From Tomocerus qinae (taxonomy: Eukaryota > Arthropoda > Collembola > Entomobryomorpha > Tomoceridae), in assembly GCA_020055645.1 (NCBI GenBank), contig CM034546.1, positions 16,244,001 through 16,308,000 on the forward strand: 64,000 nt of DNA, written 5' to 3'. A model generated the notes under the pieces. That model was not told the origin of the DNA. It was given only the letters and a program-made list of their open reading frames with translations, and did no database searches. Position numbers and translations under genes: made by a program. The number at the start of each line of letters is the position of its first letter. The first letter of the stretch is position 1. This document shows, one piece after another, positions 47,785 through 61,000 of the stretch.

Positions 47785-48170
47785 TCATCTCTTAAGTCGT
47801 CCCAATCACATGACCTTTTAAAAAATCATCCCTAAAGTCATCTCTAGTATACGGTTTTTATGAAGTCATCTCTAAAGTCATCCCGATCACGTGTTCTCAT
47901 AAGAAGTCATCCTTCAAGTCATCTTTGGTAAATGGTTCTTAAAAAGTCATCCCTTAAGTCATCCCGATCACGTGTTTTCTTAATAAGTCATCCATAAAGT
48001 CATCCCGATCACGTGTTTGCTTAATAAGTCATCGCTAAAGTCATCTCTAATATTCAACTCTTATAAAGTAATCTCTTAAGTCATCTTAATCACATGGTTA
48101 GTTAAAAAGTCATCTCAGATGACTTCCAACATTGAAAAGACGAGAATGAGACTAGTCCCACACAAGTCAT
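47785..48170. repeat. Right subterminal GTCATC array of the hAT element
   Basis: Repeats of AAAGTCATC, TTAAGTCATC and GATCACGTGTT phrases mirror the left subterminal array. Confidence 0.8.
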
Positions 48171-48405
48171 CTCTGACTCAGACTAGTCTGGCTGCCCATC
48201 ACTGCTGGTAGTAAAGGTCACCTAATTCTAATGGTGATGACTTTATGTATCCTTTAAATATCAAACCACTCCCCCGGACAGTGGGTGTGCGGTATTAGGT
48301 TAGGTAGATTATATTCAAAATCGGTAGAATGCCATTTCCCCTTATATCAGATTAGGATGTCGCCGGGTTTGCCATTGGTAATACTAATACCTTTGTGGTA
48401 AGTTA

Positions 48406-48695
48406 TGAACAATAGTGTTCCCTGATCGGCTAAAAATGATTTTGATCAACCAACCGGCTAAAATGGCTGAAATGGGTAGCGGCCAAAATGGCCAAAAATC
48501 ATGGTTGTTCAAATTTTCCGCCAATTGAAGGACGATTTTCACAGTTCACATAGCCCCATTTGACAATTTTTGGACATTTCAGCCATTTTGACCATTTCAA
48601 CCACTGGCTAACTAAGAATTTAACCCAGCCGGCCGGCCATATTACCCAGCCATTTTTACCAACCAACCGGCTGGTCACCGAACACTGGGTATGAA
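48406..48695. mobile_element. Degenerate inverted-repeat element
   Basis: AGTGTTCCCTGATCGGCT at the left faces AGCCGG-TGGTCACCGAACACT (inverse of the right end). The interior repeats CAACCGGCTAAAATGGCTGAAA and its complements. Non-coding. Confidence 0.5.
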
Positions 48696-49014
48696 TATGA
48701 ATGGCAATCGCCGGTATTGCAGATATTGTCTGTGCTGCTGGTGTTTCCAGTGCGGTGGTAGAAAGAAGAATCGGCAACACCGGCAACGATGAACCGCTGC
48801 CTAAATTCAGCCCAACGTACATACATAATCAGAAGGAGGAGAATGAAGAATGTTATTGCTGCCGTTGCTGGTATGTTATTCGGCTATAGCTAATAATGAC
48901 CCGATCCCAGCCAAGCCAGCAAAGTCGCAAGATTTTAGCTGTCAGTTCTGATAATCAAATTATCAAGATACGAGAAGACATCCTGAATAAACCGAATTTG
49001 ATTAATAACAAACA

Positions 49015-52000
49015 ATGACGTATCTACAATTTCGGTCTTCCGGTTTGTTAAACTTCTTTTGTTTTCCAATTCGTACCGTAAAATTGTGTATAAAAAAATG
49101 GAAACTATGGTGGCTGTTGATGGTCTTCGTTTACTTATTGTGCGCATTCATTTACGCCATTCAAATAAGCCGTAATAAAACCACCGTAGAGCTATTAGAA
49201 GCGAGTAACAACTGTAAGTAAATTGACCTGTTATGGTAAGGTTATTACAATGTACTTTTCTCACTGTTTCTGACTTCTGACCATACGTTTTTTTCCTTTT
49301 ATTTAGATTTTTTGGATCAAGAACGGTACGATAAAATGGATCACATAATCTTCACACCAACTTGTCGGATCCCCAATGTCAGTGCCTGGGATAAATCCAT
49401 TCTACCCTTTCTGAGGCCAAAATATGCTGCTGATTGTGGAAGCAAAATGAGTCAATGGACATATGTTGATGAAACGGTAGGAAATTACATCCCAAATCTA
49501 TTTTCATTTGTATTTCTAAGGGTAGGATTTCATCCTACATTACATTAAATTTCTTTTTCTTGTGTCAGACGTAGCAAGCAAATGTATTTCATTTTTAATG
49601 TCACTGAAAATGGTTTTGTTTTTATTTAACAGAGTATTATAATTAACGTTAGTGCCATCGAAAATGGTTGAGTTTCTTATTATAAGTCTCTGGTGGATGG
49701 GCGACCTCACTAAGGAATAATTTATCGCTATTGTGCTCCATAGATGTCCCACCACTGCATTTGACTGTACATGCACGTTACCTTCAGTGCAGTGGTGGGG
49801 CATCTATCGAGCGCAATAACGATGATTATTCCTTAGTGAGGTCGCCCATCCACCAGAGACTTATAATAAGAAACTCAACCATTCAACAGGTGATTGTTTA
49901 CATTCTATTTCATGCTGCTACAAATCCATAAAACGGGATGAACAATCAACAAGTCGTTATGATTGGGCAGACAGGAAAATTGACCCTTTCAGAGATACTC
50001 GTTTGGGCGGAAAGTTGTAGGAATTTACATTGAAAGAGTACGGATCTTTTAGTAAACCGCCTGTAACTTTTGATCTAAAAGAGTAAAGTGGCATATGTCA
50101 GCGAGTGGAAGTTAGCAAATTTAATCAGCTTCGCATATCTGTAAAGCACAACTTCCTACGATGTCTAAAACTGAAGTTATAGCCATTTTACCAAAACACC
50201 TTTTTTGATATGGGGGGAGAATAGAGCCAATGTTGACAGAAATTATTATAGATGTGTAAATGAAAAAAGCATCACATTGTTGAGTGAAATCTTTTAAGCC
50301 TTCTGCTGTAAGATTTTACAAGAAAACTATTTAAAGGAAAAAACTTAATTTTTGCCCCTTTCAGGGGCAGGGGGTCCCAAAGGTAAAATCTTTGAGAATT
50401 TTTTTAAAAAAAACTATGAACCGAATTAAATGAAACCTTTACCGAAAGTAAAGTAGTAACATTGTCCTGACTTGGTTTCAAAATAGTTTTGAAATTTCGA
50501 CTTTTACTGTTTCTAAAATAAATAGGAAATTCAGAAATCATGTTTTGAGGAAAATACTAAATAATTGGCGTTCAAGTGTTTTTATAAAATTTTGACGAAT
50601 TCAAATCAAAGAAGATTCTCAATGCCAACATCCCATTTAAAATTAACTGTTTGACCTGTGACCCCCATATGGGGTGGGGTCACAGGTCAAAATACTCAAG
50701 TTGGTAATAATGCATCATGTGACGTATCAATCGAAAGGATATGACTTGAATAGTCATAATATGGTATTTATTTGTTCATACAACGACCTCCAATGGAGGG
50801 CAAAATTAAAAATTCAATTTTCTACAAATGATATATTGCGAGTGAGATATCCATCGATAAGTAATGACTTGAACAGTCATAATACTTTTTTTAAACCTTT
50901 GGCTCCGACCCAGAGTATAAAGTCGGCCTTTGGTGTAAATTATTTTCAGATACCGTAAATGCCTTAGATCGTAAACCAATTAAATACATAATACACAGCA
51001 TAATCAGTTTCATGGTAATATTCATATAATTAAAGTACAAATATATAATTTCCATCATTTCACATTAAAATAAATCCCAACTCTGGCAAGTTATAAAACG
51101 AGTTTTCATTTTTCTAGGCTTTTCAGCCACTACAAGTGGCATAATAATATTACTGCAAAATATTTGTGTATTAAAACACTTAAACTTTAAGTATGTCACC
51201 TCTCAGTTTCATATCATTTAATATGTAAAAGCAGCTAAAAACATGAGAAATAATTTACGGCACTTACGACATGCCGCCAAATACCAAATGCTGTAAATTC
51301 AATTTACGACATTTGCGGCACACTCGACACCTTAATCCAACCGGAGGTTATTGTTTGATTAAATAAATACCGTAATATGACGGCTTAAAAATATATAAGA
51401 ATATTATAAAAAGACTTTTATAATATTCTTCTAATATCTAAATTTCCTATTCAATTTCGAAACGGTAAAAGTAAAAATTTTGAAACTATTTTGAATCCAA
51501 GTCTGGACAAAGTTATTACTTTAATTTTGGTAAAGGTTTCATTTAATTCAGGTATATCCTCAAAGATTTTACCTTAAAGATCCCCTGACCTTGAAGGCGG
51601 AGAAAATTATCTTTTGATTTCAAATTGTTTCATTGTAGTGCCATAAGCTAAAAGAAGGCCTAAATGATTTCTCCCAATGTCATGTTTTTTTTATTTACAC
51701 ATCACATTACATCACACATAATTTTTGTCTTCTTCATTATTCATAAGTAATACTTATTAAGTAACGATAATACAAAAATAACTGACCAAACCTTTGTAAA
51801 TGAATAAATGATTTTATTTGGCTTAATGCAATGTAATCAAAATTTAACAATTAATATACATTATCATGTTTTACCAATTTAATTGTTGTTCATCGTTTAG
51901 AAAATTATTTATTAACCATAGCATATAAGTGAGGCAGAAGATCAGTGCACCACAGTTTACTTAGCTTCAACATTTCGTCTTTAATGTCGGCCTTTTTTAC

Positions 52001-55000
52001 TATGACGTATTCTAAATCATTTGGAGGTACATAAATAACTAAATATGCCAAGTCAATGTTGCAAATGTTTAATTGCCCTTGTATTTGCAAATACGTTTTG
52101 TGTTTATTATTTGGAACCAATTGACCGTTTTGTATTTCCAAGTAAAAATTTGATTCCTTCGATTTATCCTGGGTTTTCTTTTTCGTTCTAAAAAGAGAAT
52201 AGGGGCACTTGATTTCTAAAAGGTGCAGCATACCACCTTCTAAAACACAGTAATCTGGCGAAGCTCCAAGAAACGGTATTTTGGGATTGACAATAAGTCC
52301 CACATTTCCTTCCAAGTGTGAATCGGTGAAAACATTCTGAGTATCCATAAATAGCTTTATCGCTTGAGGCTCATAATATTTGCCATGTCTTAAGCTACTG
52401 GAAGAAGGTATAGATAAAGTCTGCTGAAATGCTAACATGGGATTAGTTGAATCTTTTAAGTGAGCAAATTTGTGAAAATTGGAAGCTGTAATTCGACAAG
52501 CCCTTTCTTTTCTCCACAAAGAAGATCTACTTTGCAACCTTGCACCTTCTTCAATTCTTTTAGCATCTGGCACCTTCTTCAATTCTATGGCAGTATCACA
52601 AAATTTCTGGTATTTTGAAATTTCCCATCCAAAGTATGTCCAAAAATCGCAAAGTGAATTGCAAGCAGTTACTCGTTGAAAAATGCATTCGGATAAGTTT
52701 ATCACATGGGATTCTATAATAAAAAATGAAAAGCTGTAAACTAAAGGTGACAAAGGTATCTAATAATCGAATCGAATAATTATCGAATAAAATCATCTAT
52801 CATATTTACAATAACATTAAAATATTTTACCTTTGGGAATAACAGGAATAAAATTGGCGGCATTTCACAACCAATATGGGCAAATTTCTACACTGAATGG
52901 AATCGAACACCGTTTTCAGGAATTGTGGGGTAACATAATTCTTTAAATTAATATTACCAGAAAACAATGCGCACTTTTCACCTAATCTTCTAAGCTTAGG
53001 TTTTTGCTCAATTTTTTCCACTTTCACTTCCCCAAATAACAGTGCAGCATCACTAACTGGTTTTTTCACATGCCATACTTTGGCTTGTTGAGTAGGAGAG
53101 GTTGCTTCAGGAAAAAATTCATCACCAATCATAACGTAATGTTTAATGTACATTAGCACACTGAGTACATGTTTGCATTCACCGTGATTCCCTAAAGGAC
53201 AGCCACAGTGAGCCCAATTTATGGATAATGGATAAGCATGATAACAAATATTGACATTGTATGCTAATCCTTTCATGGATGCCTTAATTTCAGCTTTACT
53301 TTCAGGTAGGTTGGAAGCAGCGATTCGTTGGAAAAGCATTGAAGTACACGTCCTGATTGCCATAATTTGTGAATTTGCCTCTTTGGTGATTCTGTTAGAA
53401 ATTTCCGAAAATGGATGCAAAGCTGATTCGGGAAAGCACGAAATATGCACTTTTAGTGTCCAACCGGTTTTAGGTGTCACTCTTCCTTGCAGCCCAAACA
53501 AGTCTAGAATAGTTCAAATTCTTTGTTGTCTACTTCGTAATGCCAAAAGGAAAAATTTAATATTACCGTCAGTATAGTAGGGAAAATTAAAAACTATATC
53601 CACACAGGTAGTACACAACCATGGAAAGTCATCATCCACTTCTTCCTCAACTATGCCAATACAAGCCATGTGGTACCATTCTTCACATTTTTCACATTGT
53701 ACCATTGTTGGATCGTTTGTCTTTCGACAGATACAATACAGACGATTATCCTGATTTTTAGGTTTTGACATCTTAAAAGTCTGTATAATAAAATGTGACG
53801 GGTTGTTACAAATTAAATAAAAAACAGTAAAATTTAGTAGATGCAAAATTCAATACCTGAACAAAATTGAATGATGGTAAATCCAGATTTCTAAAAAGGG
53901 CCCAATTTTTCTTGAAAAAAATCGATTACATTCCTATTACGAAAACAGAAAATTCAAAAATTTATGGTAACAAATCTATGCGTTAGATAAACAACAAAAG
54001 GAAAGACATACATGCGCGGTGGCAAATTCTGTCAGTATGTTTCGAGGTTTCGAAAAACCCACGACGGTTTTTTGGGTTTAAGGGATGTTTATATGACTGT
54101 ATGCATAAATTCAAGCCTATATTATACCACGTAGGAAAACTACCACTGACAATAACATCGACTGTGTAATCTCGCAACTGCTATTAATTATGCATATACA
54201 AACAAAAATGAAAGCGCAAAAAGATGTATTGTTAACATATTTTTAACATATTGTTACACAGCAAACACGCAGTATTTTTTTGATCACCTATAACACTATT
54301 ACGGTTTGATAACAACTACTAGTGAGTGATCCATGATAATATTTTACGGATTAAGATGACTTTATGAAATTATTTGTTTAATTCGGAGCAATAATTGTGA
54401 AGGAGCACAGCAATGATTTAAAAATGTAAAGATTTAATTAAAATTGAGCATAATTATGTATACAACAGTATAGTCTCCACAACACTTAATTTATATATAC
54501 CTAGTCTTCTCGATACGATATTTCACGTAAAACTGTAGAAGCTACAAATTGTTTCCACCTGATTGTATGTTTGTTTGCATTTTTGAATAGAAATATGACA
54601 AAATTAGTATGTTTTACTTATCTGGGTGAGCTTTAGTGTTCATTGTTGTATGTATTGTAAAAAACCCAATAAACCCAGGGTTTTTAAAGTGAACCGTAGT
54701 GGGTATGCCAATTTTTCAAGCTTTCAGTCTTCTCAAGTATACAAATATTTCCTATGCAGGAATATTTCACATTGAAGTAATGACATTTTTTAATTCGCAA
54801 AGGCTTTTAAACTAATAGCGTAGTTGTAAAAAACAGAGAAAGAAACTGCTTAAGATATTTGTTTTTGTTGGAGAATGTAAATGGGAACAAAGCGAAATGG
54901 AATGTCGATAAAAAATACTTCACTTTTTAGATGACAAATGTACAATATTTTTCTCTTTATTGTTTGCAATTAAAGACGTTTATCACGATTAGTTTCTAAC

Positions 55001-58000
55001 GAAATAATATATTTTTCAAAAATTATCACCAAAAATTATGTCAATTTTTGCAGTCTAAACTCCATGTTAACCTGTTCGGCTATTTCACTATATCAGAGGA
55101 CGTAAAGTTAGCAGCGAAATAGATTAAGCAGATAGTTATAAATTACAGTGTATGTAAGTATCAATGTATATAAACAAAAAGATTCTATATTAGCAAACAC
55201 TAAAATTGCTACTACCAATCAAAATAAAAATATTTATAATTTAATACACATAATAATACACATAATTCAGCCTAAAAACTAACAGTTTTTCAGCTGAATT
55301 TAATTATGCTTTCGGATATTCCTTGGCATGGTTAGCATTTCGGGGTAACCTGCATTGAATTTAAAATTCGTAATTTCGTCCTTGCATATTCTTTAATTCT
55401 TCCTGAAGGACCTTTTTATTTATTATGGAACCTACACTTTTAGAATCTTGGAATATCCAGGACAAAAATGCGGTGATTGATGTTTGATATCTCGGCCTTA
55501 AATGCTTTCAAAAAAATGTACAGCAAATGAGAAACCGTGAATATGAATTATTACCAAAAATCAATGTATCTGAAATGCATTTTACTCACCGTACAATTAT
55601 TCCCCAGAATACTCACTAGGTTTATTTATAACAGGGTATGGAAACAGTGTTCGGTTAGTGTATGAATTAAAAATTCTTTTTAGACAATCAGCCGCAAACT
55701 TCATAAAAACGTTCCAATTTAAACATTGGCATATTATTTACGACAACAATAATGAGATTTCTTCGATATATAAAACTCTCGCAAAAACAGGTTTGGTAAA
55801 CCACAAACGACTAAATTAAACGCGGTTAAGCTAAACAAGATTTAATTACAGAGAGTGAAGTTCAGGAAATATAAAATACAAAATGTAGCCTAAGGAAAAA
55901 GGAAAATTTGGAAGTTATTAACACTAATAATGTCTCACCGAGCCATTATTGGACTGCCATTGAAAAATCAGGCAAAGCTTGCAATTTGGGTTCGACGACT
56001 TTCAAAAACTAGAGGGTGTTTTACACCAAATGAAAGCATGCGAATATGTAGCAATCATTTTGATGGACACATGATTAAAAAAAGTGGACAACTGACCAAA
56101 GTTAATTTTTGTTTTTCGATATTTGTCTGATATGAAATAGGTACACAAAATGGATGATGAAAGCGTCCATTAAGTTCTCAATTAAAGTAACTAGCAATGC
56201 TAATCACTGTCTTGGGCTTCTCAAATAATAGACGCAGTACCACGATATTTGCCATGGAATGCTTTGAAAAAAACAACGCCGACTAGTGCTAGAAGCATAA
56301 ACACTCCATCTAGAACCAAAATACGGCCAATATTTTTTTACGCTGCTCAAAATATGATAAAGAATCCTAAGATATTACAGCGTTATATGGGATTCAAATC
56401 CGTGGAAGTTTTAAATGGTCTTTTTGTCTTCTTTTCTGCACCATTTAATAAATTTGGATTACTAAGTGGATTTAAAAAACTAAACTATACACCTAATCCA
56501 ACTACTTCTTCTAAGAAAAGAGGACCTCAGAGAAAATTGACTTTACAAGATGAGTTTTTAATGTCGTTAATAAGGCTACGAAGGAATGTCCAAATTGATA
56601 TCATAGCAGATATGTTTGGAGTTTCCATAGATTCAGCATCTGCCATAACCAATACCTGGATTATTGTAATAGAAAAAATGTTTCGTTTAACGCCTCTTTG
56701 GATTAATTCAGCAGATGGGGCAAATAAACTACCAGAGAAGTATGCTATGTATCCAAACCTACGAGCTATTCTGGATTGCACAGAAATTGAAATAGAAAAG
56801 GCTTCAGATGCTAATATACAAAAAACTCCTTTAGTAACTACAAGCAAAGGAACACGGTTAAAGGGCTAGTGGTCATGTAACCTAATGATCAAGTACATTT
56901 TGTTTCACAATTATACCATGGATCTGCATCAGACAATAACATCGTAAATCAATGTGGAATACTGGACTTGTTTAAACCAGGTGATGCAATAATGACTGAC
57001 AGAGGTTTTACCCTGGATAAAGAGTGTCAAAAAAGGGCTTTCAGCTAATAATACCTGATTTTTTAGCTGGCACTGCCCAATTGGCTCCAGATGCCGTTCG
57101 TCGAAGTAGAGAGATTGCTCGCCTTAGAGTTCGTGTAGAAAACAAGATAGGAGCAATAAAGTTTTTTCAAAATACTGCATTCAAAAATACCATTGTCTTT
57201 ACATTGCATGATGGACAGCACAAAATGAAATTCAGTTTATTATGCTTCAATTTAGTTGTTGGTTAGTTACATTTTACATTATTTTAATAATATTGAGTCT
57301 ATAAAAAATTAATAGGTCCCTTAAATTTTATGGTCAAATAACGGCTTAAGGGAGGCTTAATTGACCTAAGTCTCTATTCTGTATGTAAGTTATCAATCCG
57401 AATAAAATAGATTTTTCTCTGGAGAAGTTGATTTTTCAGTCCTTGTTCGTGCTTATTGTTTAGTGCCAAAATTCCGGTTTTTAGTGGCTTAATGGCTGCC
57501 TATTTTGGAGTTTTACGTTCCTGCCTTTCCGGGTATTAGTTATTTCCAACAGGTCCAGATAAGTACTGAAAAATTTTGGCCAAAAATGTTATTTCATGAC
57601 ACAAAAGTGCTCAAATAAATAAACTATTTTTGACTTTCCTATAGCAAATAATTTCTGATATTATTTGTTTAAAGAGTTTAAAAGATATTAGAGATACTAC
57701 TGTACTTACCACGACAACAATTTGTAATCATTTTTTCATGGATTTAATTAAATGGTTTCTGTCTAGACTACAGATGGTTATGTTGCTACACATATTATAC
57801 TTCCTAAACAAAAAGGAGGACCAAACTACTGTGAGGCTCAGGATGATATACGTATACAAGCTTCAGTCACTCAGGTTAGAACGTTTAACTAATTATCATT
57901 TGAATTTAAGTTTCATACTTGTATTTCTCAAAAATAAGCAAAAAAATATTTACCCACTTCAGTTAAATTTAATCACACTCGGATGGATACATACTCATCC

Positions 58001-61000
58001 GTTACAAACGGCATTTCTCTCTTCACCTGATCTTCACACCCAATATAGTTACCAGTCCCTTCTACCTGAAAGTGTGGCAATAGTTTGTGCTCCAAAATAT
58101 AAACAGTAAGTTAGTAAGTAAAACAGTTACACATTAACATGAACTTTACCCAATAACTGAATAATAACTTTGTTTAAATTTTTACAGAAACATGATATTC
58201 ACAATTGACAATGACATTGGAATGAGAATCATAAGAAACTGTTCAGATCCAAATTTTTTTCATAATCACGACGAAACCGTAGTAATATAATTTATTATAT
58301 TTTTTACACATTTTATATTTTCTAAATGGTTTATATAATGTATATTTTATATCACAGGTACCATTGTATACTGAAGCTACTCATGTTTCCATTACTAAAG
58401 AACTTTGTTGTACAATGATTTATAATCGGTCTACGTAAATGATGCAAGTATTTATTAGTATTTACATCTGAATAAATTTTGCTATGTTGTATTAAATCCA
58501 TTTTTTAAATCCATAATCTCTATATTATAATAGCAGACTTGAAAAATTTACGTCTCCACATTGCTATGTATGTATGTACGGGTAGTAGGGTGTTCCCTAA
58601 ATCAAAATGCGCAGGTTCATACTTTACATGAAAATAAACTACACTCTGTGTTAATATTAGCATAATTTGAAAATGAATTAAAATGTTAAACACGAATAGT
58701 AAATATTTCATAATTCAATAGCCAATACGAATGACTTGCCTACCTTTCGAAATGTATGCTGGGGGCTAATGATATATTTATATATATATTGTTAAAAAAT
58801 CTATTACGAATTGGTAGATAATTATGGATAGGGTTTTCAGGGTCAATAGAAAAAGGTTTTTTGTCAATAAAAAGAAGGTTTTTAGAAAATAGTCTAATGG
58901 TCCATACCATGAAGTAACTGGGTCAATAAAAAAAAGTACGAAAGTCAATCGAGTACAAAGGGCAATACTTAGAATGATTTTTATTTAGTCAATATTAAAT
59001 CATAATTATAATGTCAAATGGGATCTTTGAATGATTTTTATAGTTAGAAAAAATTAAATCAACATGTAATTGATTTTTAGGCAATAAAGTTGCGTTATTT
59101 AAACTAATTCACGGTTTCACCAGAGCTTTGGTTATGCCTGGAGGTATCTCTTGAGCTATCTCTTTTGGACCTACTATGGCCTGCATACGTCAAAGCATAG
59201 GTCTAGGTCTTAATCAAACTTCTTATCAATGATAGATAAGAGGTTACCTATGCCAATTAATTTCTTTATTGTATTTCATTTGTGTTGAGGCTGTGTCTGA
59301 GCTGACTGTTAGTTTAAAAACATGTCCCAACTTATTTACGACTCTAGTAATTCCGAAACAGATACAAATTCTGAATCTGAAAATGTCCAACCCAAAGTAA
59401 ACGGAATTAAATGGCGTATTTTAAAAAAGTATAAAACCGTATGCGTATGCGTATCAGTGGGCTAAAGGTAAACCAACCGTCCTGAATAAACCTTCAAACG
59501 ACGATTGCGTCTCTTACTTCTTTGCAGCGACTGATATGCCAACAGCTACAACTAGGATGGTATCCACCTACATGAATCCTAATCGCTGGGAGAAGTGGAC
59601 AAAGTTTGACGACTTCCTGTTATCGGAAACTTCTATATGGCATGTTATATTCAACACCGTGTCTTTTCGGGATTCAAAGTGTACCTGTCCAATTTATCAG
59701 AAAAACTATATGTGCAAACACATAATTGGAATTGCCAGCATGAGAAGACTACATACATTTCCCGCACGGGCTAAATAGATACCTGTTCGTGTAAAAAGAA
59801 AACCAGGAAGATCTCCTGGCATAACCAAAGCTCTGGTGAAACCGTGAATTAGTTTATTTATTGCCTAAAAACCAATTACATGTTGATTTAATTTTTTCTA
59901 ACTATAAAAATCATTCAAAGATCCCATTTGACATTATAATTATGATTTAATATTGACTAAATAAAAATCATTCTAAGTATTGCCCTTTGTACTCGATCTA
60001 TTGACTTTCGTACTTTTTTTATTGACCCAGTTACGTCATGGTATGGACCATTAGACTATTTTCTGAAAACCTTCTTTTTATTGACAAAAAACCTTTTTCT
60101 ATTGACCCAGAAACCTTTAACCGATAATTATGCATCCTCATATAGTAAATAGGTACCATGATTGGTAGCTGTAATGTAATAATGTGTCCGTGCCAAGTTA
60201 TTAAACTCCACATTATAGTTCAATAAGGATGGGAAAATGAAAAGAGCTGCCAAAATCAATGAGGGATTAATAAGGATTAAGGATTCAGAGCAGAACGCGA
60301 CAATAAATTATCAAGATATATACATACTTGTTATATATTTACCACTTACCAATTATAAGTGGTAAATAGTATTTTGTACACTGGTTGACACATATGCATT
60401 GATTGGGTAGGTACAGATGTACTGGCTAAGTGCAGATACGCTGATTTGATTTTTATAATAATATGGTTCTTATGCCTTTAATTTAGGATTTTTAGGGTGG
60501 GGAACTATTTCGATATGGGGAACTAGACATTTGGAGAGCCATATTTTCTCAAATTTATTCATTTAGTTCCCCAACTGGGGAATTATTGCGATATGGGGAA
60601 CTAAATCGATTAATACGGTACTTAGGAAAATAACGATAGCTAAATAAGAAATAACGTAAAAAGTTATGCTTTACAGTTGAGAAAACCTTATAAAATAGTA
60701 AATTGAAACAATAAAATGAGATTCTCCACATTAAAAGTCGTTGTATGAATAAATAAATACTATATTATGACTATTCAAGTCATATCCTTTCGATTGATAC
60801 GTCACATGATGCATTATTACCAACTTGAGTATTTTGACCTGTGACCCCACCCCATATGGGGGTCACAGGTCAAACAGTTAATTTTAAATACTGGGATGTT
60901 GGCATTGAGAATCTTCTTTGATTTGAATTCGTCAAAATTTTATAAAAACACTTGAACGCCAATTATTTAGTATTTTCCTCAAAACATGATTTCTGAATTT

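Larger units (their letters stand above)
36069..48204. mobile_element. Complete 12.1-kb hAT transposon
   Basis: The 11-bp terminal inverted repeats CAGTGATGGGC / GCCCATCACTG stand at 36069 and 48194-48204, flanked by the 8-bp duplication CTGGTAGT at 36061-36068 and 48205-48212. Both the CAGTG-type termini and the 8-bp duplication are hAT hallmarks. Subterminal arrays of AAAGTCATC/TTAAGTCATC phrases occupy 36174-36475 on the left and about 47785-48170 on the right. Inside are the transposase gene, a 166-aa unknown gene, a MITE, a minisatellite, a foldback element and an exonuclease pseudogene. Confidence 0.9.

Noticed and set aside
50674..50958. 94-aa frame in the left terminal repeat of the 11.6-kb element
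   Set aside because: It lies mostly within the inverted terminal repeat and has no family resemblance.
52479..52679. Plus-strand frame opposite the YqaJ exon
   Set aside because: Shadow of the minus-strand nuclease exon, which carries all expected motifs.
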